Made by a program: the position numbers and the translations under genes. From assembly GCA_050260515.1 (NCBI GenBank), contig JBLNCI010000037.1:1-39782 (forward strand): a stretch of DNA of 39,782 nt. The letters run 5' to 3'. The notes below the pieces were generated by a model. It ran no database searches. It worked only from the letters and a program-made list of their open reading frames with translations, and was not told where the DNA came from. Source of the stretch: DATJIG01 sp050260515 (GTDB taxonomy: Bacteria > Pseudomonadota > Alphaproteobacteria > SMXQ01). This document shows positions 22,939 through 33,397 of the stretch, piece after piece (within the stretch, counting starts at the first letter, position 1; the number at the start of each line of letters is the position of its first letter).

Positions 22939-23709
22939 ATGTCGACCGCCCAGGCAGCCGTTTACAAGGGTAGCCAGCCACGGGTTCTGCTGAACCTGGG
23001 GTGGCTTGCATTCGGCGTCGCCGTGGCGGCCGCCGGATTCGTCACCGCTACCGGGCCCGGCTTCCGGCTGGGACTGTGGGGCTACAACGCCTGCTACAAG
23101 ATGATGATCTTCGCCGCGTACACCGGCCTCGTGGCGGCCGCGTTCGCGGCGGGACTCGTCCCCTTCGTGCTGCTCCGCGAACGCTACAAGGCGGTGATCA
23201 GCATCGTGCTTGCGATCGTCGTCGGTCTGACCGCGGCCGCCGTGCCATGGAAGATGAGTCAGACCATGCACGCGGCGCAAGGCATCACCGACGTGAGCAC
23301 CGACACGGTGACCCCGCCCCCCTTCATCGCCGTGCTGAAGCTCCACTCCACCGCCTCGCGCGACTCCGCGGCCTATCCCGGCGAGGCCGTCGCGAACGTC
23401 CAGCGCCAGGCCTTCCCGGACATCCAGCCCGTCCGCGTCTCGCTGCCGCCGATCGAGGCGTTCGCGCTGGCGCACGGCGTCGCCGTGGGCTTGGGATGGC
23501 GCGTGGTTTCGGCGAACGGTGTCGACGGCGTCATCGAGGCCTACGACCCGTCGCCGTGGTACGGCCTCACCGACGACATCGTCATCCGCGTCCGACCCGA
23601 AGGGTCTGGTGCACGGATCGACATCCGCTCCCGGGCCCGCAACGACGGCCAGGATTTCGGTAAGAACGGCGCGCGCGTCCGCGCCTTCCTCCGCGCCCTC
23701 CGCGGCTGA
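22939..23709 (+). CDS. DUF1499 domain membrane protein
   Basis: The 256-residue product has three predicted membrane helices in the first half (about 17-40, 55-80 and 88-108) and a C-terminal DUF1499 domain (about 150-256) with the typical VDGVIEAYDPSPWYGLTDD and RSRARNDGQDFGKN. DUF1499 proteins are widespread in alphaproteobacteria; their biochemical role is not known. The ATG at 22939 is preceded by AAAGGAAG about 15 bases upstream, slightly far; an in-frame ATG at 22858 would add 27 basic residues unlike the family. The upstream CtrA-type box may make it cell-cycle controlled. Confidence 0.82.
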   Translation: MSTAQAAVYKGSQPRVLLNLGWLAFGVAVAAAGFVTATGPGFRLGLWGYNACYKMMIFAAYTGLVAAAFAAGLVPFVLLRERYKAVISIVLAIVVGLTAAAVPWKMSQTMHAAQGITDVSTDTVTPPPFIAVLKLHSTASRDSAAYPGEAVANVQRQAFPDIQPVRVSLPPIEAFALAHGVAVGLGWRVVSANGVDGVIEAYDPSPWYGLTDDIVIRVRPEGSGARIDIRSRARNDGQDFGKNGARVRAFLRALRG

Positions 23710-23732
23710 CCCGCGCCTTCGGTCCGCGCACC

Positions 23733-23757
23733 GGAACCATACGCGAAACGTGGCGTT
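23733..23757 (+). promoter_or_regulatory. Sigma-EcfG (general stress) promoter
   Basis: GGAAC at 23733-23737, exactly 16 bases, then CGTT at 23754-23757, which is the alphaproteobacterial EcfG consensus. It points at the small membrane protein starting at 23831 and, through it, glgX copy 2. Transcription would start near 23765, leaving a leader of about 65 bases. Confidence 0.72.
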
Positions 23758-23830
23758 ATATGACCTCAGCGGGAGGTGCCGCGGCATCGCGTGCGGCGCC
23801 CGGGTCCTCACATCACGGGAAGAAATGGCC

Positions 23831-24082
23831 ATGGACGAAAATCGGGTATCAGGCGCGGCGCGCAGCGTGGCGGGCAAGGTGGAAGAGACCGTCGGGTCCG
23901 TCGTCGGCGACGCCGCGACCGAGGGCCGCGGCATGGCCCGGCAGTACATGGGCGACATGCAGAACATGTACGGTCAGGCGGTGGACAGCGTGCGGAGCTA
24001 CACCAACGAGGCGCCGCTCACCGCGCTCCTCGTCGCCGGCGGCATCGGGATGGCATTGGGAATTCTGCTCGGACGTCGCTGA
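23831..24082 (+). CDS. CsbD/ElaB-like small stress membrane protein
   Basis: An 83-residue protein. Its N-terminus resembles CsbD stress proteins (charged, with SVAGKVEETVGSVVGD), and its C-terminus resembles the ElaB/YqjD/DUF883 membrane anchor: a short Gly-rich helix (LLVAGGIGMALGILLG) ending in RR. Relatives in enterobacteria are stationary-phase inner-membrane proteins that associate with ribosomes; the role here is not shown. Start at ATG 23831 fits GGGAAG about 8 bases upstream better than the in-frame ATG at 23825. An EcfG-type promoter lies about 75 bases upstream. glgX copy 2 follows after 45 bases and is probably co-transcribed. Confidence 0.83.
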   Translation: MDENRVSGAARSVAGKVEETVGSVVGDAATEGRGMARQYMGDMQNMYGQAVDSVRSYTNEAPLTALLVAGGIGMALGILLGRR

Positions 24083-24093
24083 CGCCGCAGCCG

Positions 24094-24122
24094 CTCCGCG
24101 CTTTGCTGGCTGAATTGCGGAG
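24094..24122 (+). other. Possible hairpin masking the glgX-2 ribosome site
   Basis: CTCCGC at 24094-24099 can pair with GCGGAG at 24117-24122, which overlaps the Shine-Dalgarno sequence GGAGGG of glgX copy 2. The loop is 17 bases and the stem only 6 base pairs, so the effect may be small. Confidence 0.35.
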
Positions 24123-24127
24123 GGCAC

Positions 24128-26318
<2,191 letters not shown>

Positions 26319-26347
<29 letters not shown>

Positions 26348-27779
26348 CCTCGACGGCGAAGTGGAACGCCGGCAGGTCCTCGCCGGGGTGATCCGCCGCG
26401 TAGGTGAGCTGCGGGATCCGGAAGTTGTTGGGGCGGGTCTCCTGCCCCTTGTAGATGCCGGGATAGAGATCGATGAAGTGCCACCCCGGCTCGCCGGTGA
26501 TGGGCAGGAACACCGTGATGTCGCCCTGGCTGTTGAAGCCGCAGGCATACCCCGAGTACGCGTTGTCGTAGACCACGTGATAGATGTTCGCGGTCTCGGT
26601 CCAGCCGATCCCCTTCAGGTGAAGAGTCGCCGTCGTGCCGGCCGGGCCGCGCACGACGTCGAGCGGCAGCGCGCTCGGCGTGATCCACACGCTGCCCGCC
26701 GCCTTCCGTGCGCCGTCGGCGACGGAGATCGCATGGGCGCCGCCGAGATCGTCCGGCACGTCGAACCGGAACACCGCCTCGCCCGACACATCGGCCGTCG
26801 TCTCCGCGATGGTGCGCGACGATTCCTCCCACGCACCGGCGGCGACGCGGTTGCCGGTCACCGTGTTCCATTGCAGACGCAGCGCCGTCCCGCGAGCGAA
26901 GCCCGTGCCGCGCACCTCGACCGGAGCGCCGACCGCCGCGAACGGCGGCGTCGAGATGAGATCGCCGGTCGGCGCGAGCCCGCGCACGCTCGCCTGCACC
27001 TGGCGCTCGGGCGGCGGCGGCAGAACGGGCACTCCCGCCGTCACATCGAAGCGCGCCGAGAACCGTGGCCGGTCGGGCACCGGATTCTGCTGCGGGTTGA
27101 GATAGGGGAACGTGAACTCACCGTGAATCAGGCGCAGGGTGTGGGTCCCGACGCCGCCGGTCGCCGGGATCGTGAACCGCGCCGCGCCGTCAGTCGTCAC
27201 CGCGGAGATCCAGCCGGTAAAGCTGTTGTCATACGAGAGCAGCCAACTGTTCTCGAGCGGCCGCCACCCGATGCCCTGGACGTCGACGGTGATCGGCGTG
27301 CCGACCGGCCCGTTCTCGGGCGTGACCTTCACCGTCATGTCGACGCTGAAGCCGGTCTGGGTATAGAGCCGCCCTGCGCGCTGCGCGACGACATCGTGAA
27401 GGAAGCCGAAGTCCTCCGGCACCGTGAACGTCGCGCTGATGCGCCCGGTGCTGTCGGCGGCGACGGTCGCGATGCGGTAGCCGACCGGGGTGTAGGCGCG
27501 GCCGTTGTAGGCGCCGTCGGCGACCTTCCAGGCGCCCTTGACGGTGCGCCACACCAGGTCGAGCGATTCGCCGGGGGCAAATCCTTCGCCGCGGACCCGC
27601 ACCGGCGCGCCGGCGGGCGCGTGCTTCGGCTCCACCGCGAGCTTGCCGACGAAGCCGCCGGACGGCTGCGCTGGCTCCACCTCGGGACCGAATGCCGACG
27701 CCGGCGCGGCGCTCGCGGACCCGGACAGCGCCCCGAGGAACGCGACGACGGCCAGCGGAGCGGCGAGCGCGCGGATCAT
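26319..27779 (-). CDS. Secreted protein with two copies of an Ig-like double-domain repeat
   Basis: The 486-residue product has a Sec signal peptide (cut near residue 24, SASA|AP) and then a duplicated unit: residues about 58-222 and 284-443. Both units begin APV-V-RG-GFA-G, pass through a Val-rich beta region, and end with GIGW...YDN...G, a P-TG turn and a final aromatic strand (YDN at 183-185 and 404-406). The linker between them contains PPPPE. All-beta IPT/TIG or Ig-like folding is likely. I do not recognise a named family or function. It is the second gene of a two-gene unit, 7 bases after the next entry, and its 3' end overlaps glgX copy 2. Confidence 0.75.
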
Positions 27780-27786
27780 CCGCGGC

Positions 27787-28230
27787 TCAGTCCTCGATCG
27801 TCAGCATCGAGTTCTTGACGGTGAACGGCTGCCACCGCACCTCCTGACCCTGCTGGTCGGTGGCGACGATGGTGTAGGCGAACGTGCCAGTCGGGAAGTT
27901 CTCCGGCACCTTCCACGAGGTGCTCCAGAAGGTGTCCTCCTTGCCGCCGCGCGGATGCCCGCCGTACTTCATCGGCACCTTCGTGCCGTCGGCGAGCGCG
28001 ACGACGAGGCTCTTCAGCTTCGAGCCGTCGAGCTGATCGCCGGTCGCCGGATCGAGCACGCGGACCCGGAAGACGACGCCCTCGCCGGCGTGGAATCGGC
28101 TCTTCAGGACGCACGCCTGGGCCAGCACCATGTCGCCCTCGAAGAACATCTTCGGCGCGTCGGCCGATGCCTGCTGCGCGCTCAACGTCAGCGCCAGCGC
28201 TGCGGCGGCGAGCCAGCGGATGTGCGTCAT
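27787..28230 (-). CDS. Secreted small beta-sandwich protein, function unknown
   Basis: A 147-residue protein with a Sec signal peptide (cut near residue 23, ASA|DA). The mature part looks like one Ig-like domain with strands such as GVVFRVRVLDPATG, VVALADGT and GTFAYTIVATDQQG. One Cys (CVLKSRF) is present, so no internal disulfide. The start at 28230 (MTHIRW) was chosen for the strong ribosome site GGGAGGGG; the open frame goes on 29 codons upstream. It precedes the larger repeat protein by 7 bases and is probably its partner outside the cytosol. Confidence 0.78.
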   Translation of the reverse strand: MTHIRWLAAAALALTLSAQQASADAPKMFFEGDMVLAQACVLKSRFHAGEGVVFRVRVLDPATGDQLDGSKLKSLVVALADGTKVPMKYGGHPRGGKEDTFWSTSWKVPENFPTGTFAYTIVATDQQGQEVRWQPFTVKNSMLTIED

Positions 28231-28417
28231 GGTCCCCTCCCTGCTGTTCTTGTGCTCGCCGTCGGCGAGTGCCCCGCCGGATTCATAGCACCGTGGCGCA
28301 TCGTTTGGCGACGGCAAGCTGAGCGACGGCCAAGCTGCTCGGAAAAATCCGCCGACTCCTCACAACGGCGCTACACGGGCCCTACCACCATTGAGGGTGA
28401 CAACGAAGGAGGCAGCA

Positions 28418-28927
28418 ATGGATCGACACGATGGATATGTGGTCGCCGCGCGGCGCCGGTTCCTCAGCGACTGCGGCCGTTTGGCGCTCGGTCTGCCGCT
28501 CGCCGCGATGGCCGTGGCGATGAGCCGGACCGCCTACGGCCAGTCGGGTGGCGGTGGCGGCGGCGGTGGCAGCGGCGGTAGCGGCGGCTCGACTGCCGGA
28601 TCGGGGGCTGCGGGGTCCGGCGGATTGGGCTCTGGAACGACGGGCAGCGTTCCGGGCGGGACGCCATCCACAGGGGGCTCCATGCCCGGCACGGGTTCGA
28701 GCATGGGCACGGGTTCGGGCACCGGACTCGGCACGTCTGGCTCCGGAGTCGGCACAGGCGCCGATGGCGCCGGCGCCTACACGACACCCGGCATCGGCAC
28801 GAGCAATGTGCCCGCGAGCCCTGCGAATCCCACCTGCGGAGCGGCAAGCTCGACGGGCTGCAGTCCCGGCAGCGGACGCATCGACGCGGTCCCCGGAACG
28901 ACGGGACCCGGCCTCAATCGCCCGTAG
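28418..28927 (+). CDS. Glycine-rich Tat-exported protein, function unknown
   Basis: A 169-residue protein. The N-terminus is a twin-arginine signal (ARRRFLSDCGRLALG) with a hydrophobic stretch, cut near residue 41. The mature part is low-complexity: first almost pure Gly/Ser, then Gly/Thr/Ser, then a short tail with C-GAASSTG-C and SPGSGRIDAVPG. AAGGAGG at 28406-28412 sets the start. No fold is predicted for the repeat part; it may be a surface or matrix protein, but export through Tat usually implies cytosolic folding or a cofactor. The hairpin at 28948-28978 follows. Confidence 0.7.
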   Translation: MDRHDGYVVAARRRFLSDCGRLALGLPLAAMAVAMSRTAYGQSGGGGGGGGSGGSGGSTAGSGAAGSGGLGSGTTGSVPGGTPSTGGSMPGTGSSMGTGSGTGLGTSGSGVGTGADGAGAYTTPGIGTSNVPASPANPTCGAASSTGCSPGSGRIDAVPGTTGPGLNRP

Positions 28928-28947
28928 AACTTCGGCCGAGGGTTGTG

Positions 28948-28978
28948 CAACGACCGGAGCGGACCACCCCGGTCGTTG
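28948..28978. terminator. Hairpin after the Gly-rich gene, no T-run
   Basis: CAACGACCGG (28948-28957) pairs perfectly with CCGGTCGTTG (28969-28978) around an 11-base loop, 20 bases after the stop codon. No run of T follows, so it may be a Rho-assisted terminator, an mRNA 3' stabiliser, or an operator for the ABC operon. Confidence 0.4.
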
Positions 28979-29143
28979 CCGTTCGCCCTGCCCCGCCGTT
29001 TCGACGGTGTCCGCGGCGCTGCGCTTTGCTACAGTGGTCGAGCCGCGAATGCGGCCAACGATCGTCGGCTCACGGGCGGACGACAGCGTCGAAACGTGAC
29101 GCGCACAGGCGAGTGTCGGGGAAGTCTGGGGGCAAACCCAACC

Positions 29144-29998
29144 ATGAGTCCGTCCAGCGTCCTCGGTCAGCCCCGCGTGGCCGCAGCGGCGGGTGCTCCC
29201 GCGCTCACCGTCGAGGAATTCACGAAGCGCTTCGACACTGCCGATGGACCGTTGCTGGCCGTCGAGCGCGTCTCGCTCAGTGTTGCGCCCGGCGAATTCC
29301 TGTCCGTCATCGGCCCGTCGGGCTGCGGCAAGAGCACGCTGTTCAACGCGATCGGTGGGCTGATCGGCGGCTACGACGGCACCATCCGCGTCGACGGAAA
29401 CGTCTCGTCCGGCCCGAACCCCGCGATCGGGATGGTGTTCCAGGAGGAGTCGACCTTTCCCTGGCGGACGGTGCTCGACAACGTCGCCTTCCCGCTCGAG
29501 ATCCAGGGCGTCGCCAGGACCGAGCGCGACGAGCGAGCGCGGCACTTCATCGACATGGTCGGGCTCTCCGGTTTCGAGCGCCGGTATCCTGCCGAGCTGT
29601 CGGGCGGCATGCGCCAGCGGGTTGCGATCGCGCGCACGCTCGCGTTCCAACCGCGCATCCTCCTGATGGACGAGCCGTTCGCCTCGCTCGACGAGCAGAC
29701 CCGCCTGCTGCTCGGCGACAAGGTGCTGCAGATCCAGCAGGAGCTGCGGCAGACGACGCTGCTCATCACCCACAACATCACCGAGGCGGTCCAACTCTCC
29801 GACCGGATTCTGGTGATGACCTACCGCCCGGGGCGCATCAAGCGGGTCGTCGACATCGACCTGCCACGCCCGCGCACGTCCGAGGTGGTCGGCTCGGCGG
29901 CGTTCGGCCGCTTCGTCGCGGAGATCTGGAACGACCTTCGTGAGGAGGCGAGCCGCGGGATGCGTGCGGACGAAGACCGCCAGCGGACGGGCCACTGA
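29144..29998 (+). CDS. ABC transporter ATPase, nitrate/sulfonate/taurine type
   Basis: The ATP-hydrolysing subunit of an importer, 284 residues. Walker A GPSGCGKST at 57-65, Q-loop Gln100, signature LSGGMRQ at 152-158, Walker B ILLMDEP at 172-178, switch His210. Sequence style (EESTFPWRTVLDNVAFPLE, DRILVMTYRPGRI) fits the SsuB/TauB/NrtD group. The ATG at 29144 has only a GGGG stretch about 11 bases upstream; a start further upstream is possible but would add unlike sequence. First gene of a four-gene operon. A lone extended -10-like TGCTACAGT at 29028-29035 lacks a good -35. Confidence 0.92.
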   Translation: MSPSSVLGQPRVAAAAGAPALTVEEFTKRFDTADGPLLAVERVSLSVAPGEFLSVIGPSGCGKSTLFNAIGGLIGGYDGTIRVDGNVSSGPNPAIGMVFQEESTFPWRTVLDNVAFPLEIQGVARTERDERARHFIDMVGLSGFERRYPAELSGGMRQRVAIARTLAFQPRILLMDEPFASLDEQTRLLLGDKVLQIQQELRQTTLLITHNITEAVQLSDRILVMTYRPGRIKRVVDIDLPRPRTSEVVGSAAFGRFVAEIWNDLREEASRGMRADEDRQRTGH

Positions 29999-29999
29999 G

Positions 30000-30770
30000 A
30001 TGGCCCGCGTCGCCGCCCTCGCCCGCGTGCGCATCGCCCCGGCCCTCGGCGCGCTGACGCTGGTCGCGGCACTCGCCCTCGTCGAGGGTTTGCTGCGCTG
30101 GGGCGTGCTCAACCGCTACATCATCCCGCTGCCGACCCAGGTGCTCGACAGCTTCGAGCGCCTGTTCGTCGAGGAACAGGCGATCGCGCGGCTTCTGCTC
30201 ACGACCGGAGAGGCGCTCGCCGCCGGGGCGCTGGTGGGCACCGTCGGAATCGGCATCGGGGTCCTCCTCTATCGGGCGCCGATCCTCCGCATCGCCACCG
30301 AGACCTGGATCGCCGCGCTGGCCGCCGCTCCCGTCGTGCTGGCCTACCCGCTGTTCCTCGTCATCTTCGGCCGCAGCGCCATGACCATTATCATGATGGG
30401 CTTCGTCTCCGGCCTGCCCCCGATGATCCTCAAGACGGTCGAGGGACTCACCGCCACCCGGCCGGTGCTGCTCAACGTCGGCCGCAGCTTCGGGCTGACG
30501 CCGTCGCAGCAGTTCTGGAAAATCCTGCTGCCCGCGGCCCTGCCGACGATGTTCGTCGGATTGCGGCTCGCGCTGATCTTCGCCCTCATCAACATCGTCG
30601 GCGTCGAGTTCCTGATCAACTTCGGCGGCCTCGGGCAGCTCATCAATCACCTCGCCGAGCGCTACGACATGCCCGGCACCTACGCGGCGATCGCGTTCGT
30701 GGTTCTGGTGAGCGTCGGCTTCTTCGTCGCCCTCGAAACGGCGGAACGATGGTCGCGACCGGCGTCGTAG
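30000..30770 (+). CDS. ABC transporter permease 1 (SsuC/TauC type)
   Basis: A 256-residue inner-membrane permease with about six hydrophobic segments. The cytoplasmic EAA-type loop that docks on the ATPase is around GRSFGLTPSQQFWKILLPAALP. It starts 1 base after the ATPase stop and overlaps permease 2 by 22 bases, so translation is coupled. Being different in sequence from permease 2, it most probably forms a heterodimer with it. The ligand cannot be told from sequence. Confidence 0.9.
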   Translation: MARVAALARVRIAPALGALTLVAALALVEGLLRWGVLNRYIIPLPTQVLDSFERLFVEEQAIARLLLTTGEALAAGALVGTVGIGIGVLLYRAPILRIATETWIAALAAAPVVLAYPLFLVIFGRSAMTIIMMGFVSGLPPMILKTVEGLTATRPVLLNVGRSFGLTPSQQFWKILLPAALPTMFVGLRLALIFALINIVGVEFLINFGGLGQLINHLAERYDMPGTYAAIAFVVLVSVGFFVALETAERWSRPAS

Positions 30771-31546
30771 CGCGCACCCGCGCCCGTCTGCTCGACCGCG
30801 TCGCCGTCGTGCGCCTCGCGGCGGTGGTCGTCGTGCTCGCGCTTTGGGAATCGCTGGCCGCGTCCGGCCTCCTGTATCGCGACGTCGTGCCGTCGCTGGC
30901 ACGGATCGCCGCGGCCACCGCCAAGCTGTTGTCGAATGCCGGCTTCTACGCCAACCTCTCGACGAGCGCCTGGGAGGTCGTCGTCGCGGTGGTCATCGGC
31001 GCGGGGTCCGGCCTCTTCGTCGGACTCGCGCTCGGCGCCAACCGGTTCCTGTCGGACGCCTTCGAGCGCTATCTCTACTATCTCGGGCCGACTCCGAAGA
31101 TCGTCTTCTTCCCGATCATGATCATGTGGTTCGGCGTCGGCCCCGGCTCGAAGGTGGCCATGGGCGCGATCTCGTGTTTCTTCCCCGTCGCGCTGAGCAC
31201 CGCCGCCGGCATGCGGCGGATCGATCCGGTGCTGATCCGGGTCGGCCGCAGCTTCGGCGCGTCGCTCATGCAGATGGTGGCGAAGATCTACCTGCCGGCG
31301 ATGCGGGCGCCGGTCCTGAACGGCATCCGGCTCGGATTCGGCATCGCCATCATCGGGGTGCTGCTCGCCGAGACCAAGCTGTCGAAGGAAGGACTCGGCT
31401 TCATGATCACCCAGGCCTACAGCCTGTTCGACATGCCGACCATGTACGCGATCCTGATCGTCGTGTTCGCGATCGCGATCGCCGGAAACGCCGGATTGGG
31501 ACGTCTCGTCGCGGGACGCCGTGCCGGACATCACAGCCACGCGTGA
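30749..31546 (+). CDS. ABC transporter permease 2 (SsuC/TauC type)
   Basis: A 265-residue inner-membrane permease of the same family, with the EAA-type loop GRSFGASLMQMVAKIYLPAM and the transmembrane motif GPTPKIVFFPIMIMWFGVG. The ATG lies inside the end of permease 1. The C-terminus is short and basic with several His residues (GRRAGHHSHA). It is followed after 23 bases by the receptor gene. Confidence 0.9.
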   Translation: MVATGVVARTRARLLDRVAVVRLAAVVVVLALWESLAASGLLYRDVVPSLARIAAATAKLLSNAGFYANLSTSAWEVVVAVVIGAGSGLFVGLALGANRFLSDAFERYLYYLGPTPKIVFFPIMIMWFGVGPGSKVAMGAISCFFPVALSTAAGMRRIDPVLIRVGRSFGASLMQMVAKIYLPAMRAPVLNGIRLGFGIAIIGVLLAETKLSKEGLGFMITQAYSLFDMPTMYAILIVVFAIAIAGNAGLGRLVAGRRAGHHSHA

Positions 31547-31569
31547 AACAACGGCTTAGGGAGCCACCG

Positions 31570-32553
31570 ATGGGAACTCTGGATATTTCGCTCACGCGAC
31601 GCGCGCTGTACGCGGTCGCAGTCATCGCGGTCGCCGGCATGGCCGGGCCCACCGCCGCGTCCGCCGAGGACACGCTGAAGCTCGCGATCGGCCAGCGCGG
31701 CCTGCTCGACACGTCGATCTCGCACCTCGGTCAGCAGGCCGGGATCTTCAAGAAGCACGGCCTCGTGCTCGATCTGCTCTACACCCAGGGCGGCGGCGAG
31801 ACGATGCAGGCGGTGATCTCGAACAGCGTCGACATCGGCATTGCCGCGGGAACCGGCGGCGTCATGGCCGCGTACGTGAAGGGCGCGCCGCTGCGCATCA
31901 TCAGCGCCCAGGCGACGGGCTCGGCGGAGTTCTGGTATGTGCCGGCGACGTCGCCGATCAAGACGCTGGCGGACGCGAAGGACAAGACCATCGCCTACTC
32001 GACAGCGGGCTCGTCGACCAACTCGATGGCCCTCGCGCTCGCCAAGCAGTACAACCCGACGCTGAAGCTGGTCGCGACCGGCAGCCCCCCGTCGACGCTC
32101 ACGCAGGTGATGTCGGGGCAGGTCGACATCGGCTGGGCCTCGCCGCCGTTCGGCCTGAAGGAACTCGATGCCGGCACGATCCGCATGGTGGCCAAGGCCA
32201 CCGACTCGCTCGAGGTGCGCGACCAGACGCTGCGGGTGAACTTCACCAATCTCGCCGCGATCGAGAAGAAGAAGGACCAACTCGCCCGCTATCTCCAGGG
32301 CTACCGCGAGACCATCGACTGGATCTACTCGAGCCCGGACTTCGCGAAGACCTACGCGGCGTTCGCTGGCATCGACGAGGCCGCGGCAAAGCGCATCCGC
32401 GACGAGTTCTTCCCGAAGGCGCTACTCAACCCCGACAAGGTCTCTGGTCTCGACACCGTCATGGCGGACGCCATCGCCCAGAAGTTCATCACCCAGCCGC
32501 TGACGAAGGATCAGCTCGCCGAGCTGATCCAGATCCCGCAGCCGGTGAAGTGA
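31570..32553 (+). CDS. ABC transporter periplasmic receptor, NitT/TauT family
   Basis: The 327-residue product has a Sec signal peptide (cut near residue 32, ASA|ED) and the NMT1/SsuA-like fold: QQAGIFKKHGLVLDLLYTQGG, DIGIAAGTGGVMAA, and GQVDIGWASPPFG. It catches the ligand for the permease pair just upstream. AGGGAG at 31558-31563 sets the start. By family the ligand could be a sulfonate, nitrate, a thiamine precursor or an aromatic acid; the sequence does not decide. Confidence 0.9.
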   Translation: MGTLDISLTRRALYAVAVIAVAGMAGPTAASAEDTLKLAIGQRGLLDTSISHLGQQAGIFKKHGLVLDLLYTQGGGETMQAVISNSVDIGIAAGTGGVMAAYVKGAPLRIISAQATGSAEFWYVPATSPIKTLADAKDKTIAYSTAGSSTNSMALALAKQYNPTLKLVATGSPPSTLTQVMSGQVDIGWASPPFGLKELDAGTIRMVAKATDSLEVRDQTLRVNFTNLAAIEKKKDQLARYLQGYRETIDWIYSSPDFAKTYAAFAGIDEAAAKRIRDEFFPKALLNPDKVSGLDTVMADAIAQKFITQPLTKDQLAELIQIPQPVK

Positions 32554-32615
32554 CCGCATCGCGGCCGGGTGGCGCGTCCGCCCGGCCGTTCCTCTCCAAG
32601 GCTACCCGTACAAGG

Positions 32616-32843
32616 CTACCCGGCGATCCGCGATTGCCGGAGCGCGCACTCCTCGCAGGTGACGCCGAGCGACGAGTCCGACGTGAACACGCGCTTGGGC
32701 GGCACGTCGCGGTTGCACAGCGTGCGCACGAACAACTCCCCCGGAGCATCACCCTGCACCTCGCAGGCGTGTGTCACGCCGCGCACGTCGCGGTAGAAGA
32801 CCGGCACAGCCCGGTCGAGCTCACGGGAACCAACGCCATCCAT
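32616..32843 (-). CDS. Small four-cysteine protein, function unknown
   Basis: A 75-residue protein with Cys27, Cys43 and a CEEC pair at 63-66, a possible zinc site. The start at 32843 has a strong ribosome site (GGAGGGA), which supports it as a real gene. It converges with the ABC receptor gene, leaving 62 bases between stops. No family recognised. Confidence 0.6.
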   Translation of the reverse strand: MDGVGSRELDRAVPVFYRDVRGVTHACEVQGDAPGELFVRTLCNRDVPPKRVFTSDSSLGVTCEECALRQSRIAG

Positions 32844-33001
32844 AATCTTCCCTCCTCACTGCGGAGCTAAACGGCCGCCCAGACCGTTAACGCAGGAGAC
32901 GGCGCCGAAAACGAGGCTTCGCCGTTCGAATTTTGCGCCGGAATTCACAAAACGGCCCACCGATGGCACGCCATCGGCGCGGCCTCTCACGGGAGGACTG
33001 C

Positions 33002-33388
33002 ATGTCCATCGAACGCGCGGCCGCGCGCCGCTTCGCCCTCGTCGCCGTCCCCGCCGCCGCCCTGCTCCTCGCGGGCACCGCCACGGCCTTCGCGCAGGCG
33101 GGCGCGACCGGCAGCTCGTCCGGAGCCTCGGGGCCCGCGAACCAGAGCTCCGGCCCGACGGTGCCCGCCCCCACGGGCGCCGGCAGCAGCTCGAGCACCA
33201 ACGGACCGCAGATCCCCGGTCCCGCCGGCACCGGCAACGCGGCCGGTGCGCCGAGCGTCCCCGGGCTCGACCAGACCGGCCCCGGCAGCGCAGCCGGCAC
33301 CGCTGGCGCGACCGGCGCCACGCCCGGGGCGTGCACGGCCGATACCGGCAACGCCGCGAACTGCCCGACCACGGCGCCGCAGCGCTGA
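33002..33388 (+). CDS. Secreted Ser/Gly/Pro/Thr-rich protein, function unknown
   Basis: A 128-residue protein with a Sec signal peptide (cut near residue 31, AFA|QA). The mature part is low-complexity in Gly, Ser, Ala, Pro and Thr and ends with C-TADTGNAAN-C. It has a strong ribosome site (GGAGG) before the ATG at 33002. Composition and the two C-terminal Cys residues recall the Tat-exported protein at 28418. Probably disordered and surface-located; function unknown. Confidence 0.68.
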   Translation: MSIERAAARRFALVAVPAAALLLAGTATAFAQAGATGSSSGASGPANQSSGPTVPAPTGAGSSSSTNGPQIPGPAGTGNAAGAPSVPGLDQTGPGSAAGTAGATGATPGACTADTGNAANCPTTAPQR

Positions 33389-33397
33389 GCCGACGGA

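Noticed and set aside
28305..28336. Short direct repeat (GCGACGG..CAAGCTG twice)
   Set aside because: Only two imperfect copies, with no clear relation to a promoter; probably a small duplication.
28547..28680. GGC-type repeats in the Gly-rich gene as a possible CRISPR or satellite
   Set aside because: The repeats follow codon phase, vary in sequence and encode a Gly/Ser stretch; there are no spacers.
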